A stretch of 64,000 bases of DNA from Fibrobacterota bacterium (GCA_003165595.1 PLWQ01000012.1:122013-186012), one strand, 5' to 3'; positions 9,138 to 18,656 are shown, counted from the first letter of the stretch. Notes: generated from the letters alone by a model not told the origin. Translations and numbers: made by a program.

Positions 9138-11567
9138 CTACTCAGCTTGCGCAATCAGGCTTCGCCTTTCGGTAATGCATCTCCTGGCAAAGGTCACGGC
9201 GCCGGACTCATCCCGGACCTTAACGATATACACACCCGGCCGGTTGAGCAGGGCGCCCTGAGGCCGGGCGTGGCCGCTGAGCCGCGCAACGCACCGTCCG
9301 TCAATGGCGTACACGGATATTTCACGCACGCAACGGCCGGACTGCCGCGACGGTGCCGGCGCCGCCGATATGCCGACCGTTCCGCCGTTTGACCGGATAA
9401 ACTGCATAAGCACATCATAATCGAGAATGTTGATCTGGCCGATGAGCCCCAGATCGCTGTTGTTGCGCGCACATTCGGCCAGCTTGAGTATCGCCTGGTA
9501 CATCTGGGAAAGTGCATTGTTGAGAACCGTGCATGCCGACGCCTTGGCCTGCGTCGTTCCCGATGCTTTGGCCGTTGTATTGTACGTAATGTACGACTGG
9601 TTGATATCGATAAGCGCCTGAACGTACAATGCTCGAAAATCAAGACGGTTAATGATGAGGTCCAGCCAGTACTGTCCGGTTTGGGTGAGCTGTGGTTTCA
9701 GGCTTTTGAGGGTCGCGGAAAACGCCTGGTCGCGGGCGATGAGCGCCTGCTGCTTGGTGATGAGCGTCTGGCATTCGGAAACTATGGTGCTCCACGCGCC
9801 TGTGGTGACGTCGGCGGAATACGGGGAAAGCTGCAACGTGCACCATCCCTCGGAAATGTTCATGTCCCGGTAGTCACCCGTTGTCGCGGCGGGGATGGAG
9901 GGTTCGATGCTGTCGTTAACATAGTAGAAATTTGAAAGCGTGGCAGCAGCCTGCTGGCCATACACGTTCCGGCTGTAGTCGGCATAGAACTGCGACCCCG
10001 TGAGAGTCGGGTTCCACACGAATTCGGCGAGGTATTTTATGTTGTGCTCCACGCCGGATTGTTTCCATCCGTCGAGGGTGATGCACTCCACGTTGTTGGC
10101 AACGCAGCCTTTGTAAATTTGTTCCTGTTTCATTGCCCTGAATTCGGGGAACCACACCAGGCCGTCGTATTCCCACCAATCGGTAATCCAGCCGCGCCTC
10201 GTGCCGGCTTTTGCAAAGGTGTAGTGGCTGGCGGCCTCGGTGATGCCCTCCCGCGTGTCCCACGAATTCATGCCGTGGAAGATGATCTCCTTAGGGCAGT
10301 CCTTGTCGTAGCCGTTGAACAGCTCCGACATGTCCCATCCGCCGGTGGCGATCTTGCTCCGTTCCGCTGATGTCAATTGGTTGACCGTCTGGAGAAACAG
10401 GTATCCGTAGTCGATGTCGCCTTTCTTGTTCGCGTCCGTAACCCAGGAAGCATACTGGTTGCGCATTGCCGTTGCCGACGCGTCGTTGGTGACCGTCTTC
10501 CACAGGTTGCCGCCAGCCTCGGCTTGCCACATCCAATAATAATCGGAATTCGGGTAGAGCTGCACCAGGCGGCGGTAGCGCTGAACTTCCAGCGCCGCGT
10601 TGTTGGCAATGAGCGGGTCGGGCATCGGGTCCCAGCCTCTGGTGCTCGTCGTTGCAAAGGAGCCGCCGCGCGGCTGCATGAGGCAGAACCCGGTAACCGT
10701 GGAAAGTCCGCGGCTGTGCGCATAATCGAGTACCCGTCGAAGCATTGCCTCGCACGAATCGGTCTGGACCCTTTGCCCCTTGCCCTGGTTCTGCCACCAT
10801 TGACGCGTGCCGAACGTGGTCACCGAGCCGAACGCGCCGCCGCCAACCATGGTGTCGGTGCGGAAGTAGTTGGCCCAATCGGCAATGTGGTCCGAGGTGG
10901 CGCTTGATCCATCGGAATAGGTTTCGTTGTAATACCCGAGCCCCGGGTAGAAATGGAACTCGATAAAGTTAAGGCGCAGGCGCACCATGCGGTCGATGAA
11001 CAGCCGGAAGTCCTCTTCGTTCCAGCCCGACATTCCGCTGAGGAAATTGTCCCATGGCAGTAGACCGTAGTACCGGAAAGCTGGCGCGACGCTCACGTTG
11101 ATGTTCTTGACCGAAAACGCGTCCCGTAGGGGGAAAATTTCTCCGGAGATCTGGAAATACGCGCCGTACTGCTGGAGAAGATCGTAGACGCCGGGCGAGA
11201 TTCCGGTATCGCTGGACGCTGCAAGGTATATGGTGCTGCCGACCGTCTTTATCGCATACCCTTGCGAGGCGTATTTGCCCGTAGGCAGCGAGATGTCGCC
11301 GGCGGATATCCTCTGCGATATGAGCTCGTTATTCTGCGGGGTCCCGATCACGATGTCGAAAACCGTGCCCGACCCGGACGTGTCGATGGCGTCCGAGAAC
11401 ATCTTTGACATTAAGGAAACCGCGTCTCCTATCACGTATGACTCCAGCGAGGTCTTCGGCGACCCCGTCTTGATCCTTACCGCTGCAAGGCTCTGCTGGA
11501 AAATTATTCCATCGACGCACACCGCAAGCATTGCGGCAATCGCCGCACAACGCACGGTTCGATTCAT
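9138..11567 (-). CDS. large secreted glycosidase-like protein with GH20b/GH67-type N-terminus
   Basis: 809 residues with a signal peptide (cleavage near ...LAAV, about residue 29) and AGAAGGGA-like ribosome site. Residues 30-150 resemble the GH20b-type domain preceding alpha-glucuronidases and hexosaminidases (IVIGTPQNNELIS, then GVYDLLQQYGAYFQISGE). APAFRYYGLLPWDNFL and MVRLRLNFIEFHFYPG look like the start of the following TIM barrel, as in GH67-type enzymes. The remainder (ITDWWEYDGLVWFPEFRAM, EFVWNPTLTGSQFY) is consistent with a barrel plus a helical C-terminal domain. A FlgD/T9SS-like module (ISVYAIDGRCVARLSG) is near the end, followed by about 20 extra residues. I cannot name the catalytic residues or substrate; an alpha-glucuronidase-like role is a guess. 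Confidence 0.5.
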   Translation of the reverse strand: MNRTVRCAAIAAMLAVCVDGIIFQQSLAAVRIKTGSPKTSLESYVIGDAVSLMSKMFSDAIDTSGSGTVFDIVIGTPQNNELISQRISAGDISLPTGKYASQGYAIKTVGSTIYLAASSDTGISPGVYDLLQQYGAYFQISGEIFPLRDAFSVKNINVSVAPAFRYYGLLPWDNFLSGMSGWNEEDFRLFIDRMVRLRLNFIEFHFYPGLGYYNETYSDGSSATSDHIADWANYFRTDTMVGGGAFGSVTTFGTRQWWQNQGKGQRVQTDSCEAMLRRVLDYAHSRGLSTVTGFCLMQPRGGSFATTSTRGWDPMPDPLIANNAALEVQRYRRLVQLYPNSDYYWMWQAEAGGNLWKTVTNDASATAMRNQYASWVTDANKKGDIDYGYLFLQTVNQLTSAERSKIATGGWDMSELFNGYDKDCPKEIIFHGMNSWDTREGITEAASHYTFAKAGTRRGWITDWWEYDGLVWFPEFRAMKQEQIYKGCVANNVECITLDGWKQSGVEHNIKYLAEFVWNPTLTGSQFYADYSRNVYGQQAAATLSNFYYVNDSIEPSIPAATTGDYRDMNISEGWCTLQLSPYSADVTTGAWSTIVSECQTLITKQQALIARDQAFSATLKSLKPQLTQTGQYWLDLIINRLDFRALYVQALIDINQSYITYNTTAKASGTTQAKASACTVLNNALSQMYQAILKLAECARNNSDLGLIGQINILDYDVLMQFIRSNGGTVGISAAPAPSRQSGRCVREISVYAIDGRCVARLSGHARPQGALLNRPGVYIVKVRDESGAVTFARRCITERRSLIAQAE

Positions 11568-11771
11568 TGAAATTCCCTTCTCCCGTGGGTGAAACTGCGG
11601 ACAATTTTCCGCCCGCTGCAGCGGGGCATAGTCGCCACACTCCTGCGTCCGGGGAACCTTGGACGCGGCAGTGAACGCGCGGCGGATGGAAGCTTTGAAT
11701 CTGCACAGATTAATTTAAGAAATGAGGGAGTTTGCCGTGGCCGCGAATTGCGCAGCTTATTCAATTCAACG

Positions 11772-11786
11772 ATATATTATTAAAAT
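11772..11786. promoter_or_regulatory. AT-rich box
   Basis: ATATATTATTAAAAT is 205 bp upstream of the leftward gene starting at 11567, in a 296-bp intergenic gap otherwise without a gene. Read leftward, TTGATG lies 17 bp before AATAAT, a plausible promoter. Confidence 0.35.
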
Positions 11787-11863
11787 ACGTGTTCGCCTCA
11801 TCAAAGCCTGGCTGTCCTTGTCCGCGACACGCCTTGGGTGATGAGGCGAAACGCCGATGATCC

Positions 11864-14671
11864 TTACCTCAGAAGGGCAACCCGCTTTGCGTATGCGACA
11901 CCATCCACGGTGCAGCGCACCACATACATGCCGGTCCCCGGATTCGCCGCTTTGGGCACCTTGATGGCATGCCACCCCTGTTGCTGCCTCGATCCCGCGA
12001 TTCGTGCAACCACTCTGCCGTTGACCCCGAGGATTTCGGCAGACACGAATGATGCTGCGCCAATGAAATAGCGCACCATTGCACCGACCGCAACTATTTT
12101 GCAAATATTGACAGAAGCGAGTTGCGCGGAGGACGCTATGCGCCTGTACACGGGCGTGGAGCCCAATGCAATCGTTACAAACGTTGTTGTTCCTGATGTC
12201 AATCCTGCGGAAGCAGCGCTCACCGTTACCGTGCCCGCGGCAAAGGTCGAGCGCACCGCCACCTTGCACATGCCGCCTTCGGCCGCAAGTTCCGGATCGA
12301 GGGGCGAATGGTATCCGAGCGGCTTGCCTGTCGTCACATACGCATCGGATCCGCCGCGGTAATTGCCCTGTCCGGAAACGCTCCAAGTAATGTTGTTGTT
12401 TGCCGTGGGACACAGGTTGCCCTGCGCATCGACCACCTTGGCGACGATAAACGCGGCGTCGGAACCGTTTGCCTTTATCTGAAAGACCTCGCCGGTCTGC
12501 TTTACAATTGCAGAATCGACCGAAAGGACGATGTGGTCGGGGTTGCCGGCGGTTATCTTGCGGTCGCTGCACACCACGGTTCCGTTTGCATCAAGGCCCT
12601 CGGCCAGAAGCGTTCCGGCCGCCCACGCCACATCCCAATTACATTGGAACGGCAGTTGGGTGGTGGTCTGGGTAAGGTCGTTGTTGCTGCCGACACCCGT
12701 TGCCCCGTTCGGTGTCTTGGTGCCGATGACCGTGCCGTTAAGCGTTAGCCGTACGCTCGGGCAGTTGCTGAACACGTTGACACGCGCGGTTCCGGACCTG
12801 TTCCAATGGTGCGCAATGGACACCACGGGCCTAATCGAAAACGGCGTCCAGGCCGCCTGATAGATTTTGTAGAGCATCTTGGGAAACCGGTTGAAATCCA
12901 TCATCGACGTCCCGGTGGATCTCACGCCGGCCGCGAGCACTCCTTCCAGATAATCGGCCTGCTCGCCCGGGGTGTCGGCCATGTACCACTGGCACACGCC
13001 GAAGCAGTTGGCCGCCACGCTCGCCCTCCAATTCTGGAAGTACTGCGCGGCGAAGGCGATTTCGTAGTCGTAGGCGAACCTCGCAGAGCTCCTGTTCCAC
13101 GCCTCGGCGCACCAGGCCGGGTTGTCGGGGTACTGACTCTTCACTCCGATTTCGCAACCAGAAAGCGTGCAGGAGAGAATGTCGCCATTGGCAGGATTCG
13201 GGGTCCTGTCGGCCTGCGCGCGCGTATTGACGGGGTCCCACAGCACGGATATGGCTTTGAGCGCCTGCGCCACCGGCGTTGCCGTGACGCCGTTGTCGGC
13301 CTCCCACGCGAGAATCGACGGATTGTTTCTGTCGCGAATGATCATGTCCCGGTGAAGTTCGGACTTAAGAATGTATTTTGCGTCGGTCACGGCCGTATTG
13401 GCAAAACCGTTTTCGCCGTCGCCGCTGGGCTGCACCAGCATGATTCCGTAGTTGTCGCACGCGCTCACGAACCCCTTGCTGCACGACGAATGGCCGGGCC
13501 GCCACAGGCTGCCGCCGCATTGGGCCATGATCTTTGCGTCCCGGAACTCCTGCTCGTTGGGTACCGCCGACCCCAGGGCCGGATAATCGTACCGGGAGGC
13601 GCCGCCGAACAGCAGGTGTTTGTGTCCGTTGATATAGGGGAAGTTGTGGTCCCAGGTGATTACTCGTATGCCCAGCGGACTCTCGAACACGTCAAGGGTG
13701 GTGTTCCCTACCTTGACTATGTGGTATACCTTGTACATATACGGCGTGCCAAACGTGCTGTTGTTGGGATACCACAGCGTTGGATTGGTCACGTCGCCGG
13801 TCTGGTCGAACACATGGCTCTGGCCCGCGGCGACGGACTGCGTGTCGGTGAGGCTCAGAACCACGGTGTTGCCGTTGCGTATGTCGACAACTTTTGTCGT
13901 GAGCGTCACGTTCTGCGCCGCGCCGCTCTCGTTGAGCACGTTCGTCTGGATCTCGACGGTTGCGGAAGATCCGTCGCTTGTCACGGTTTTGGTCACAACA
14001 TAGGTTCCCCATTGGTTAAGGACCGAGTACACATTCTGGGGAACATGCACCTTGTCGGTGATATGCATCCACACCGGCCTGAAAAGTCCTCCGTCCTCCT
14101 GACCAAACCGAAACACCTCGGAAAAGCCCGGGTCGGTGTAGAACCCGCCGCTCTTGGCGACTCGTACCGCAAAAACGTTGTCGGCTCCGCCGAATTGCAC
14201 CTTTGACGTGACATCGACGATAAATCCGATAAATCCGATCACGTGGGTGGCATTGGGATTGAGGGCGCTGTTGCCGGGTATGAGCGTTCCGTTGATGTAC
14301 GCCTGCGCCGCGACGTGCGCACCCTCGACTTCTATCAATATCTTCCTGTCCGAGTATTGATTGTCAAGCGTAAAGTGTTTTCTGTACCAGCAAATGCCGC
14401 CGAGCATGGAGCCGTCGCCGCCGCCGCTGCCCTGATTGATAAATGTGTCGGTGTCGTTCCAGCAATGAGGTATGCCCACATCCTTCCACCCGGCGTCGGT
14501 AAAGCCGGTGCTCTGCGCGTTCACGGGGTCGCCTTTTGTGAATTTCCACGGCGTCTCCCCGAGGTTGATCGTCACACGGTTGCTCGGCTCGGGAGAATAG
14601 GTTTCCGCGAAACAAACAATGACAAGCGAGAGGATGAAACCCAAAAGCGGGGCAATTCTTTTCGTGATCAT
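11864..14671 (-). CDS. secreted GH2-family protein (beta-galactosidase/glucuronidase fold), copy 1
   Basis: 935 residues from the ATG at 14671, which has GGAGG upstream and leads into a signal peptide (about 1-22). Order: GH2 sugar-binding domain (about 28-205; WYRKHF, FRPVWMHITDKVH), immunoglobulin-like domain (about 210-335), TIM barrel (about 340-640; INGHKHLLFGG, IIRDRNNPSILAW, CQWYMADTPGE), a GH2 C-terminal/DUF4982-like region, an Ig-like domain and a FlgD/T9SS-like tail ending ALLR. Glu523 in AWCAEAW fits the nucleophile. The acid/base position that is normally Asn-Glu reads Asn460-Gly461 (WEADNG). Exported; substrate unknown. Closely related to the two GH2 genes at 58045 and 61051. Confidence 0.82.
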   Translation of the reverse strand: MITKRIAPLLGFILSLVIVCFAETYSPEPSNRVTINLGETPWKFTKGDPVNAQSTGFTDAGWKDVGIPHCWNDTDTFINQGSGGGDGSMLGGICWYRKHFTLDNQYSDRKILIEVEGAHVAAQAYINGTLIPGNSALNPNATHVIGFIGFIVDVTSKVQFGGADNVFAVRVAKSGGFYTDPGFSEVFRFGQEDGGLFRPVWMHITDKVHVPQNVYSVLNQWGTYVVTKTVTSDGSSATVEIQTNVLNESGAAQNVTLTTKVVDIRNGNTVVLSLTDTQSVAAGQSHVFDQTGDVTNPTLWYPNNSTFGTPYMYKVYHIVKVGNTTLDVFESPLGIRVITWDHNFPYINGHKHLLFGGASRYDYPALGSAVPNEQEFRDAKIMAQCGGSLWRPGHSSCSKGFVSACDNYGIMLVQPSGDGENGFANTAVTDAKYILKSELHRDMIIRDRNNPSILAWEADNGVTATPVAQALKAISVLWDPVNTRAQADRTPNPANGDILSCTLSGCEIGVKSQYPDNPAWCAEAWNRSSARFAYDYEIAFAAQYFQNWRASVAANCFGVCQWYMADTPGEQADYLEGVLAAGVRSTGTSMMDFNRFPKMLYKIYQAAWTPFSIRPVVSIAHHWNRSGTARVNVFSNCPSVRLTLNGTVIGTKTPNGATGVGSNNDLTQTTTQLPFQCNWDVAWAAGTLLAEGLDANGTVVCSDRKITAGNPDHIVLSVDSAIVKQTGEVFQIKANGSDAAFIVAKVVDAQGNLCPTANNNITWSVSGQGNYRGGSDAYVTTGKPLGYHSPLDPELAAEGGMCKVAVRSTFAAGTVTVSAASAGLTSGTTTFVTIALGSTPVYRRIASSAQLASVNICKIVAVGAMVRYFIGAASFVSAEILGVNGRVVARIAGSRQQQGWHAIKVPKAANPGTGMYVVRCTVDGVAYAKRVALLR

Positions 14672-15006
14672 TTTATACCTCCAGATAAGGGCTATGTTCT
14701 TGATAATATAGAACTGATCCGGGCAGCACCGCGCTTTTGCGCGGCTCCCAGTCCTGCCTTGCGCCGGGCAGAGGTCCATTGCCGTCTTTTGTCTTCTTCC
14801 CCCTCAGTGGCGCAGACGCGCACGGAGGACATGGAGCGAGGACAAGTCCGCATTTCCCGGAGGGAAATGCTTTACAATATCTCTTCCCCTGTTCCGCAGC
14901 CCCCCAGAGTGCGCGGCGATTTTGCGCCACTGCGGGGCGGCGTTCTTTGCCTACTTTCTGTCGCTGGAGACAGAAAGTAGGGCGTCGCGCGGGGGCGCAT
15001 CCCCGC
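14672..15006. other. intergenic region with hairpins
   Basis: 335 bp without a credible gene. It holds an AT-rich patch (TTGATAATATAG) about 30 bp upstream of the GH2 start, probably promoter; a CCGCGC-TTTT-GCGCGG hairpin at 14730-14745; and a long hairpin at 14950-14981. A short + strand open frame over the hairpin is not supported by composition or a ribosome site. Confidence 0.5.
14950..14981 (-). terminator. 13-bp stem-loop after the three-repeat protein gene
   Basis: CCTACTTTCTGTC pairs perfectly with GACAGAAAGTAGG around a 6-nt loop, 26 bp after the stop codon of the leftward gene at 15007. There is no U-run on the minus strand, so it could be a factor-dependent terminator, a 3' stabilising hairpin or a dispersed repeat. 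Confidence 0.45.
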
Positions 15007-16629
15007 TTACTTCGAGATCCACGCCGCCGATTGCGTCACGGTCTGGACGGGCGAATCATCCTGATAGGAAACGACCACGGAATCCTCGTCCTGGACGGCG
15101 ATAAATCCCGGCCGGGGCAATCCGGTGGTAAACCCGACCGTACCGGTAAAATTCCTGATCGTCGTTCCGGAAACATGGAGCGTGTCCGAAATTCCTGTTG
15201 GGTCTTTTTTGCTCCTGACGTTTACAATTGCGGTGCTGTCCGCGATGTCATCGTCGCTCAGGTTGATGGTCATGGCGCTGGCCGTTCCATGGTAAGCGGA
15301 CGAGTCCAGGAACATGATGCCAAGAACCGGCTGCCATATGCAGGCGCCTGCCGCGACGTTGGCGACAGGCGTCAGGTCGTGGTAGATTATGGAAATGGTG
15401 TCGGCAAGAGAGCCCATCACGGCCAGGACGCTGTCGGCAGTAGACCCCTTGAGGGAAAACCAGATGTGGCCGTAGAAGTCGCCGTCAGACCCGCCTGCGG
15501 CATGCAAAGCGACGGAGAAACCGGTTTTGTCCTTAAGGCTGGAAACATGCACTGCGACCGTGGAATCTGCAACATCGGAATCCCAGACATGAATCGACAG
15601 CGGCCGTACAACGCCCAAAACCGGCGAACCGCCGGGCTGGACTGTGCCCGCGACGCCGTTCCAGGTTGTCGAAACGGAATCAACTTGCGTTGGTGAAGCC
15701 GTGTACACGGCGGTCACATTGTCGCCATCGGCAACGTATATGGTTTTCTTGATGGAATCCGATTTTGCTATCGAGAAAGAAATGCTGTCTGCATATGTTG
15801 CAACAGCACCCGCCACCGCCGCGAGTGTCACGGAGAAACCTTTTGGGTCGGAGGTGCTTTTCACCCTCGCCCGGACCGACGCGGCCGAAACCTGCGAGTC
15901 AACCACCGTGATCACGAGCGGGACAATGCAGCTTTGGTATGATCCGTTGGGGAACAAGATGCTTGCCGCATGACCGCCGCTTGCAGCCAGCAGGAAATCG
16001 TTGGCACCGGCGTAGGCCGCGATTGCCTTGCGCACGCTTGCATGGCCGCCAGCCGAAACCACAAGCGTGTCGATTGCGGCGGCTGTCTTGGCAAGCGCGC
16101 CCGATGCGTCAGCCACTGCACGCAGGCCGGCCGCTTCCCTGGCGCCATCCTTTACAAAGAGCACCCGGAACGTGCCAAGAAACGCCCCGACCCTGAGCCG
16201 TACGAAGCACAGCCCCGCGCCGTGGCCGGAGCCGCCCGGGTAAAAACGGTAGGTACCGCGGGCCGGTCGGGCTTCAACATGCGGCGACAGGATCATGCCC
16301 AGAGCGTCGAACACGTCGATGTGAACCGTCTCGCTGCCGTCAACGCCGAATTCAAGGCCGCCGCGCCCGACAACGGGGAGTTTGCTCGCAGGAGCGGCGT
16401 TCTGCCGCACGGGTCGCAAGCCGGAACCGGTAAGCACGTATACTCCGTTGGTGTCCGTAAGCGTAGACAGCCCGGCAACAGCGAGACTCACCTGAGCGCC
16501 CGCAACACCAGCCCTCGTCGCGGAATCCCGTACCGTTCCGGTAAGACTGACGGTCTCGGCGAAGGAGAGAAATAATCCGCCGGCGATAAGCACGAGTGAG
16601 GGAATAACGATTAGTTTCATTTGAGACAA
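15007..16629 (-). CDS. secreted protein with CarboxypepD-reg domain and three tandem ~108-residue repeats
   Basis: 540 residues from a TTG at 16629 (GGGGGAAG 6 bp upstream); the ATG at 16620 is an alternative with worse spacing. A signal peptide (about 1-25) is followed by a carboxypeptidase-regulatory-like domain (about 28-68; GTVRDSATRAGVAGAQVSL), then a FlgD/T9SS-like sandwich (about 88-165; VHIDVFDALGMIL). Three homologous repeats follow, about 222-330, 331-440 and 441-540. Each has a D-S-x-V/D-I-A-x-S strand, S-x-x-D-P/K-x-G-F/I-S, and a D-x-D-x-V strand. These resemble bacterial surface beta-sandwich repeats. No catalytic domain. It sits 38 bp after the GH30 gene whose N-terminus has the same architecture. 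Likely structural or binding. Confidence 0.6.
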   Translation of the reverse strand: MSQMKLIVIPSLVLIAGGLFLSFAETVSLTGTVRDSATRAGVAGAQVSLAVAGLSTLTDTNGVYVLTGSGLRPVRQNAAPASKLPVVGRGGLEFGVDGSETVHIDVFDALGMILSPHVEARPARGTYRFYPGGSGHGAGLCFVRLRVGAFLGTFRVLFVKDGAREAAGLRAVADASGALAKTAAAIDTLVVSAGGHASVRKAIAAYAGANDFLLAASGGHAASILFPNGSYQSCIVPLVITVVDSQVSAASVRARVKSTSDPKGFSVTLAAVAGAVATYADSISFSIAKSDSIKKTIYVADGDNVTAVYTASPTQVDSVSTTWNGVAGTVQPGGSPVLGVVRPLSIHVWDSDVADSTVAVHVSSLKDKTGFSVALHAAGGSDGDFYGHIWFSLKGSTADSVLAVMGSLADTISIIYHDLTPVANVAAGACIWQPVLGIMFLDSSAYHGTASAMTINLSDDDIADSTAIVNVRSKKDPTGISDTLHVSGTTIRNFTGTVGFTTGLPRPGFIAVQDEDSVVVSYQDDSPVQTVTQSAAWISK

Positions 16630-16667
16630 GCTGCACTTCCCCCACCTAAAGAACTTCTTAGGTATTC

Positions 16668-18656
16668 TTAGTAAATAAAATCCATTATCCCGTGCGCCGG
16701 GATCGTCGGCTTGACAATCTGCGTTCCCTGCTTAATTTTGAACGAAATTGCGGCGGCGGTATTATTATATGCGACAACCGCGATCCTGCCGTTGGTATTT
16801 GCAAACGCGGTTGTCTCAAGGCTGGGCGAGTTGCTCACGCAGGAAATCCGCAGTGCACCGGGCCGCAGGTATCTGCTGAAATGCGCGATGTAGAAGTACG
16901 ACGGATTGTAATGCACCGAATCGTTGTTGAAATCGATATCCACTGAAGAAGCGCAGCCCGTGTAGGGATCGTGGCGCGGCATGCCGTTCTGGTCCAGCAC
17001 CAAGTTCCACTCGACCCAGCCTTCGGCCCAGCTGTTGAGGTCGCCGATTATGTCGTGCGCATACATTTCGCCGATTGTCCAATTGTACATAGGCAAGCCC
17101 CATGCTTCTTCCGAGGCCAACAGATGTTTTGCCGGAAAATTATCGTGCGTGGTGGAGACATTTTCAAACTGGTCTCCCGAATACCAGTGGAACGCGGTGC
17201 CCCAGGCGTACTTTGCAGCTGCAGTGTCGCCGAGAATCGTACTGGCCCAGGTGGCGACGTGGTCCTTGTTGTGATCGAAAATCATGACCTTTACGTCTAC
17301 GTGGTTGTCGGCCAGCGCCGGGCCGAGATTGTTTTTCAGAAAGTCGCGTTCCGATGCCGCCGTGTATATGCACGATTCCCATGTTTGGGTCGCTTCCGGC
17401 TCGTTCTGGATGGTAACGCCCCAGATAGGAATGCCGGCGGCGTCCATTGCCTCGATGTACTTGACAAAGAATAATGCCCAGGCATTTGCGCATGCGGGCA
17501 GTAGCGACCCGCCGTTGAGCATGTTGTTGTTGGTCTTCATCCAGGCGGAGGGCGACCAGGGTGAGGCGAAGATCTTGATGGCGGCGCCGGGCACCGTCAT
17601 CGCCTCTTTGATGGTGGGAATCATCCACTGGGTTTCGTGCTGAATTGAAAAATTGTTCAGGGCGTAGTCGCCCGGAATACTGTCGTAGGAATATTTCGCA
17701 ACGCAAAAGTCGCAACTCTGAAGGTTGGTGCGGCACACCGTATAGCCCGACCCGAAGTACGGGCTAAAATAGGACTTGAGGATCGCCGCGCGTTTCTGCG
17801 CTCCAATTTTGGAAAGGTTTGAGGTGGCGGCTTCGGTAAACGCGCCGCCGAACCCGAGAATCGCCTGGTACTTGTGCGTGGTGTCGATGGTGACGGTCGG
17901 AAGAGACGACCCATCGTCGGTTGCAAACGTCAAGGCAGGTTCGGCGGCCAGGAAATCGCCCGCCGGCGAGGTCTGCACAACCTGCACCGACCCGGCTCCC
18001 ACAGTCTTCTGGAGCACGAAATTGATGGTCCCGGAGTAGGTGTCGGTCGACTGGGCCAGCACGTTGTAGCCGACCGCCCATACAAGAAACGAATCCAGCG
18101 ACGCCGCGGCTTTGGCAAGCGACCGGCTATCTGTCGGGGCGCCCCTGACAAGTGATGATCCCTTGGGCGCACGGTACGCAAACGGTGCGACCACAACGTA
18201 CATTTGCGACCCCACGCTCAGCCGCAGCACATACTGTTGCGCCGGCAAATTGTTTGCAAATGGACAGATGTGGTAATCGCCATGCGTGAGCGGGGATTCG
18301 AAAACCTTGAGAACATGCCTGCCGGACAGCGTATACACGTCGAGGCAAACCTTGGAAATCCCGGCATTCACGCTGAAGGAGAGAGCGCGTCCATCAAACC
18401 ACGGTGGTTGCGGCACGGTACGGCAATACGGTCCACCGCCGTTCACATTGGTGAATCCGCCCGTGATTGAATAGGCGCCGAGCGAGTCCGTGGTTGCGTT
18501 TTTCTGCGCCGCGACCAGGCTCACGATTGCTCCCGCGATTCCCTTCCCTGCCGCGTCGGTCACGGTCCCCGTAACGGCGATCTGCTGCGCCCGGATGACG
18601 CACAGCATTCCCGTGAGGCAAACCAGGATCGCGGCGGTGTTTCTTCTTCGTCGCAT
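16668..18656 (-). CDS. secreted GH30 glycoside hydrolase with N-terminal accessory domains
   Basis: 662 residues, start backed by a perfect AAGGAGG. Signal peptide (about 1-23), CarboxypepD-reg domain (about 26-68), FlgD/T9SS-like sandwich (about 92-165), then a GH30 barrel (about 235-590) and a small beta side domain to the end. GH30 motifs: ILGFGGAFTEAA, FASPWSPSAWMK, GVTIQNEPE (Glu419, acid/base) and HLLASEEAW (Glu516, nucleophile). The end reads AFANTNGRIAVVAYNN, as in the glucosylceramidase-like group. GH30 covers beta-glucosylceramidase, beta-1,6-glucanase and glucuronoxylanase. The xylose operon nearby makes a xylan-related role attractive but not proven. First gene of the leftward run 18656-6525. 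Confidence 0.85.
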   Translation of the reverse strand: MRRRRNTAAILVCLTGMLCVIRAQQIAVTGTVTDAAGKGIAGAIVSLVAAQKNATTDSLGAYSITGGFTNVNGGGPYCRTVPQPPWFDGRALSFSVNAGISKVCLDVYTLSGRHVLKVFESPLTHGDYHICPFANNLPAQQYVLRLSVGSQMYVVVAPFAYRAPKGSSLVRGAPTDSRSLAKAAASLDSFLVWAVGYNVLAQSTDTYSGTINFVLQKTVGAGSVQVVQTSPAGDFLAAEPALTFATDDGSSLPTVTIDTTHKYQAILGFGGAFTEAATSNLSKIGAQKRAAILKSYFSPYFGSGYTVCRTNLQSCDFCVAKYSYDSIPGDYALNNFSIQHETQWMIPTIKEAMTVPGAAIKIFASPWSPSAWMKTNNNMLNGGSLLPACANAWALFFVKYIEAMDAAGIPIWGVTIQNEPEATQTWESCIYTAASERDFLKNNLGPALADNHVDVKVMIFDHNKDHVATWASTILGDTAAAKYAWGTAFHWYSGDQFENVSTTHDNFPAKHLLASEEAWGLPMYNWTIGEMYAHDIIGDLNSWAEGWVEWNLVLDQNGMPRHDPYTGCASSVDIDFNNDSVHYNPSYFYIAHFSRYLRPGALRISCVSNSPSLETTAFANTNGRIAVVAYNNTAAAISFKIKQGTQIVKPTIPAHGIMDFIY

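Noticed and set aside
12806-14206. 466-codon open frame antisense to the GH2 gene
   Set aside because: Mirrors the codon structure of the GH2 frame; Arg/Gly/His-rich composition, no motif.
14922-15104. 60-codon + strand frame over the hairpin at 14950
   Set aside because: No ribosome site; the sequence is explained by the stem-loop and antisense of the neighbouring gene.
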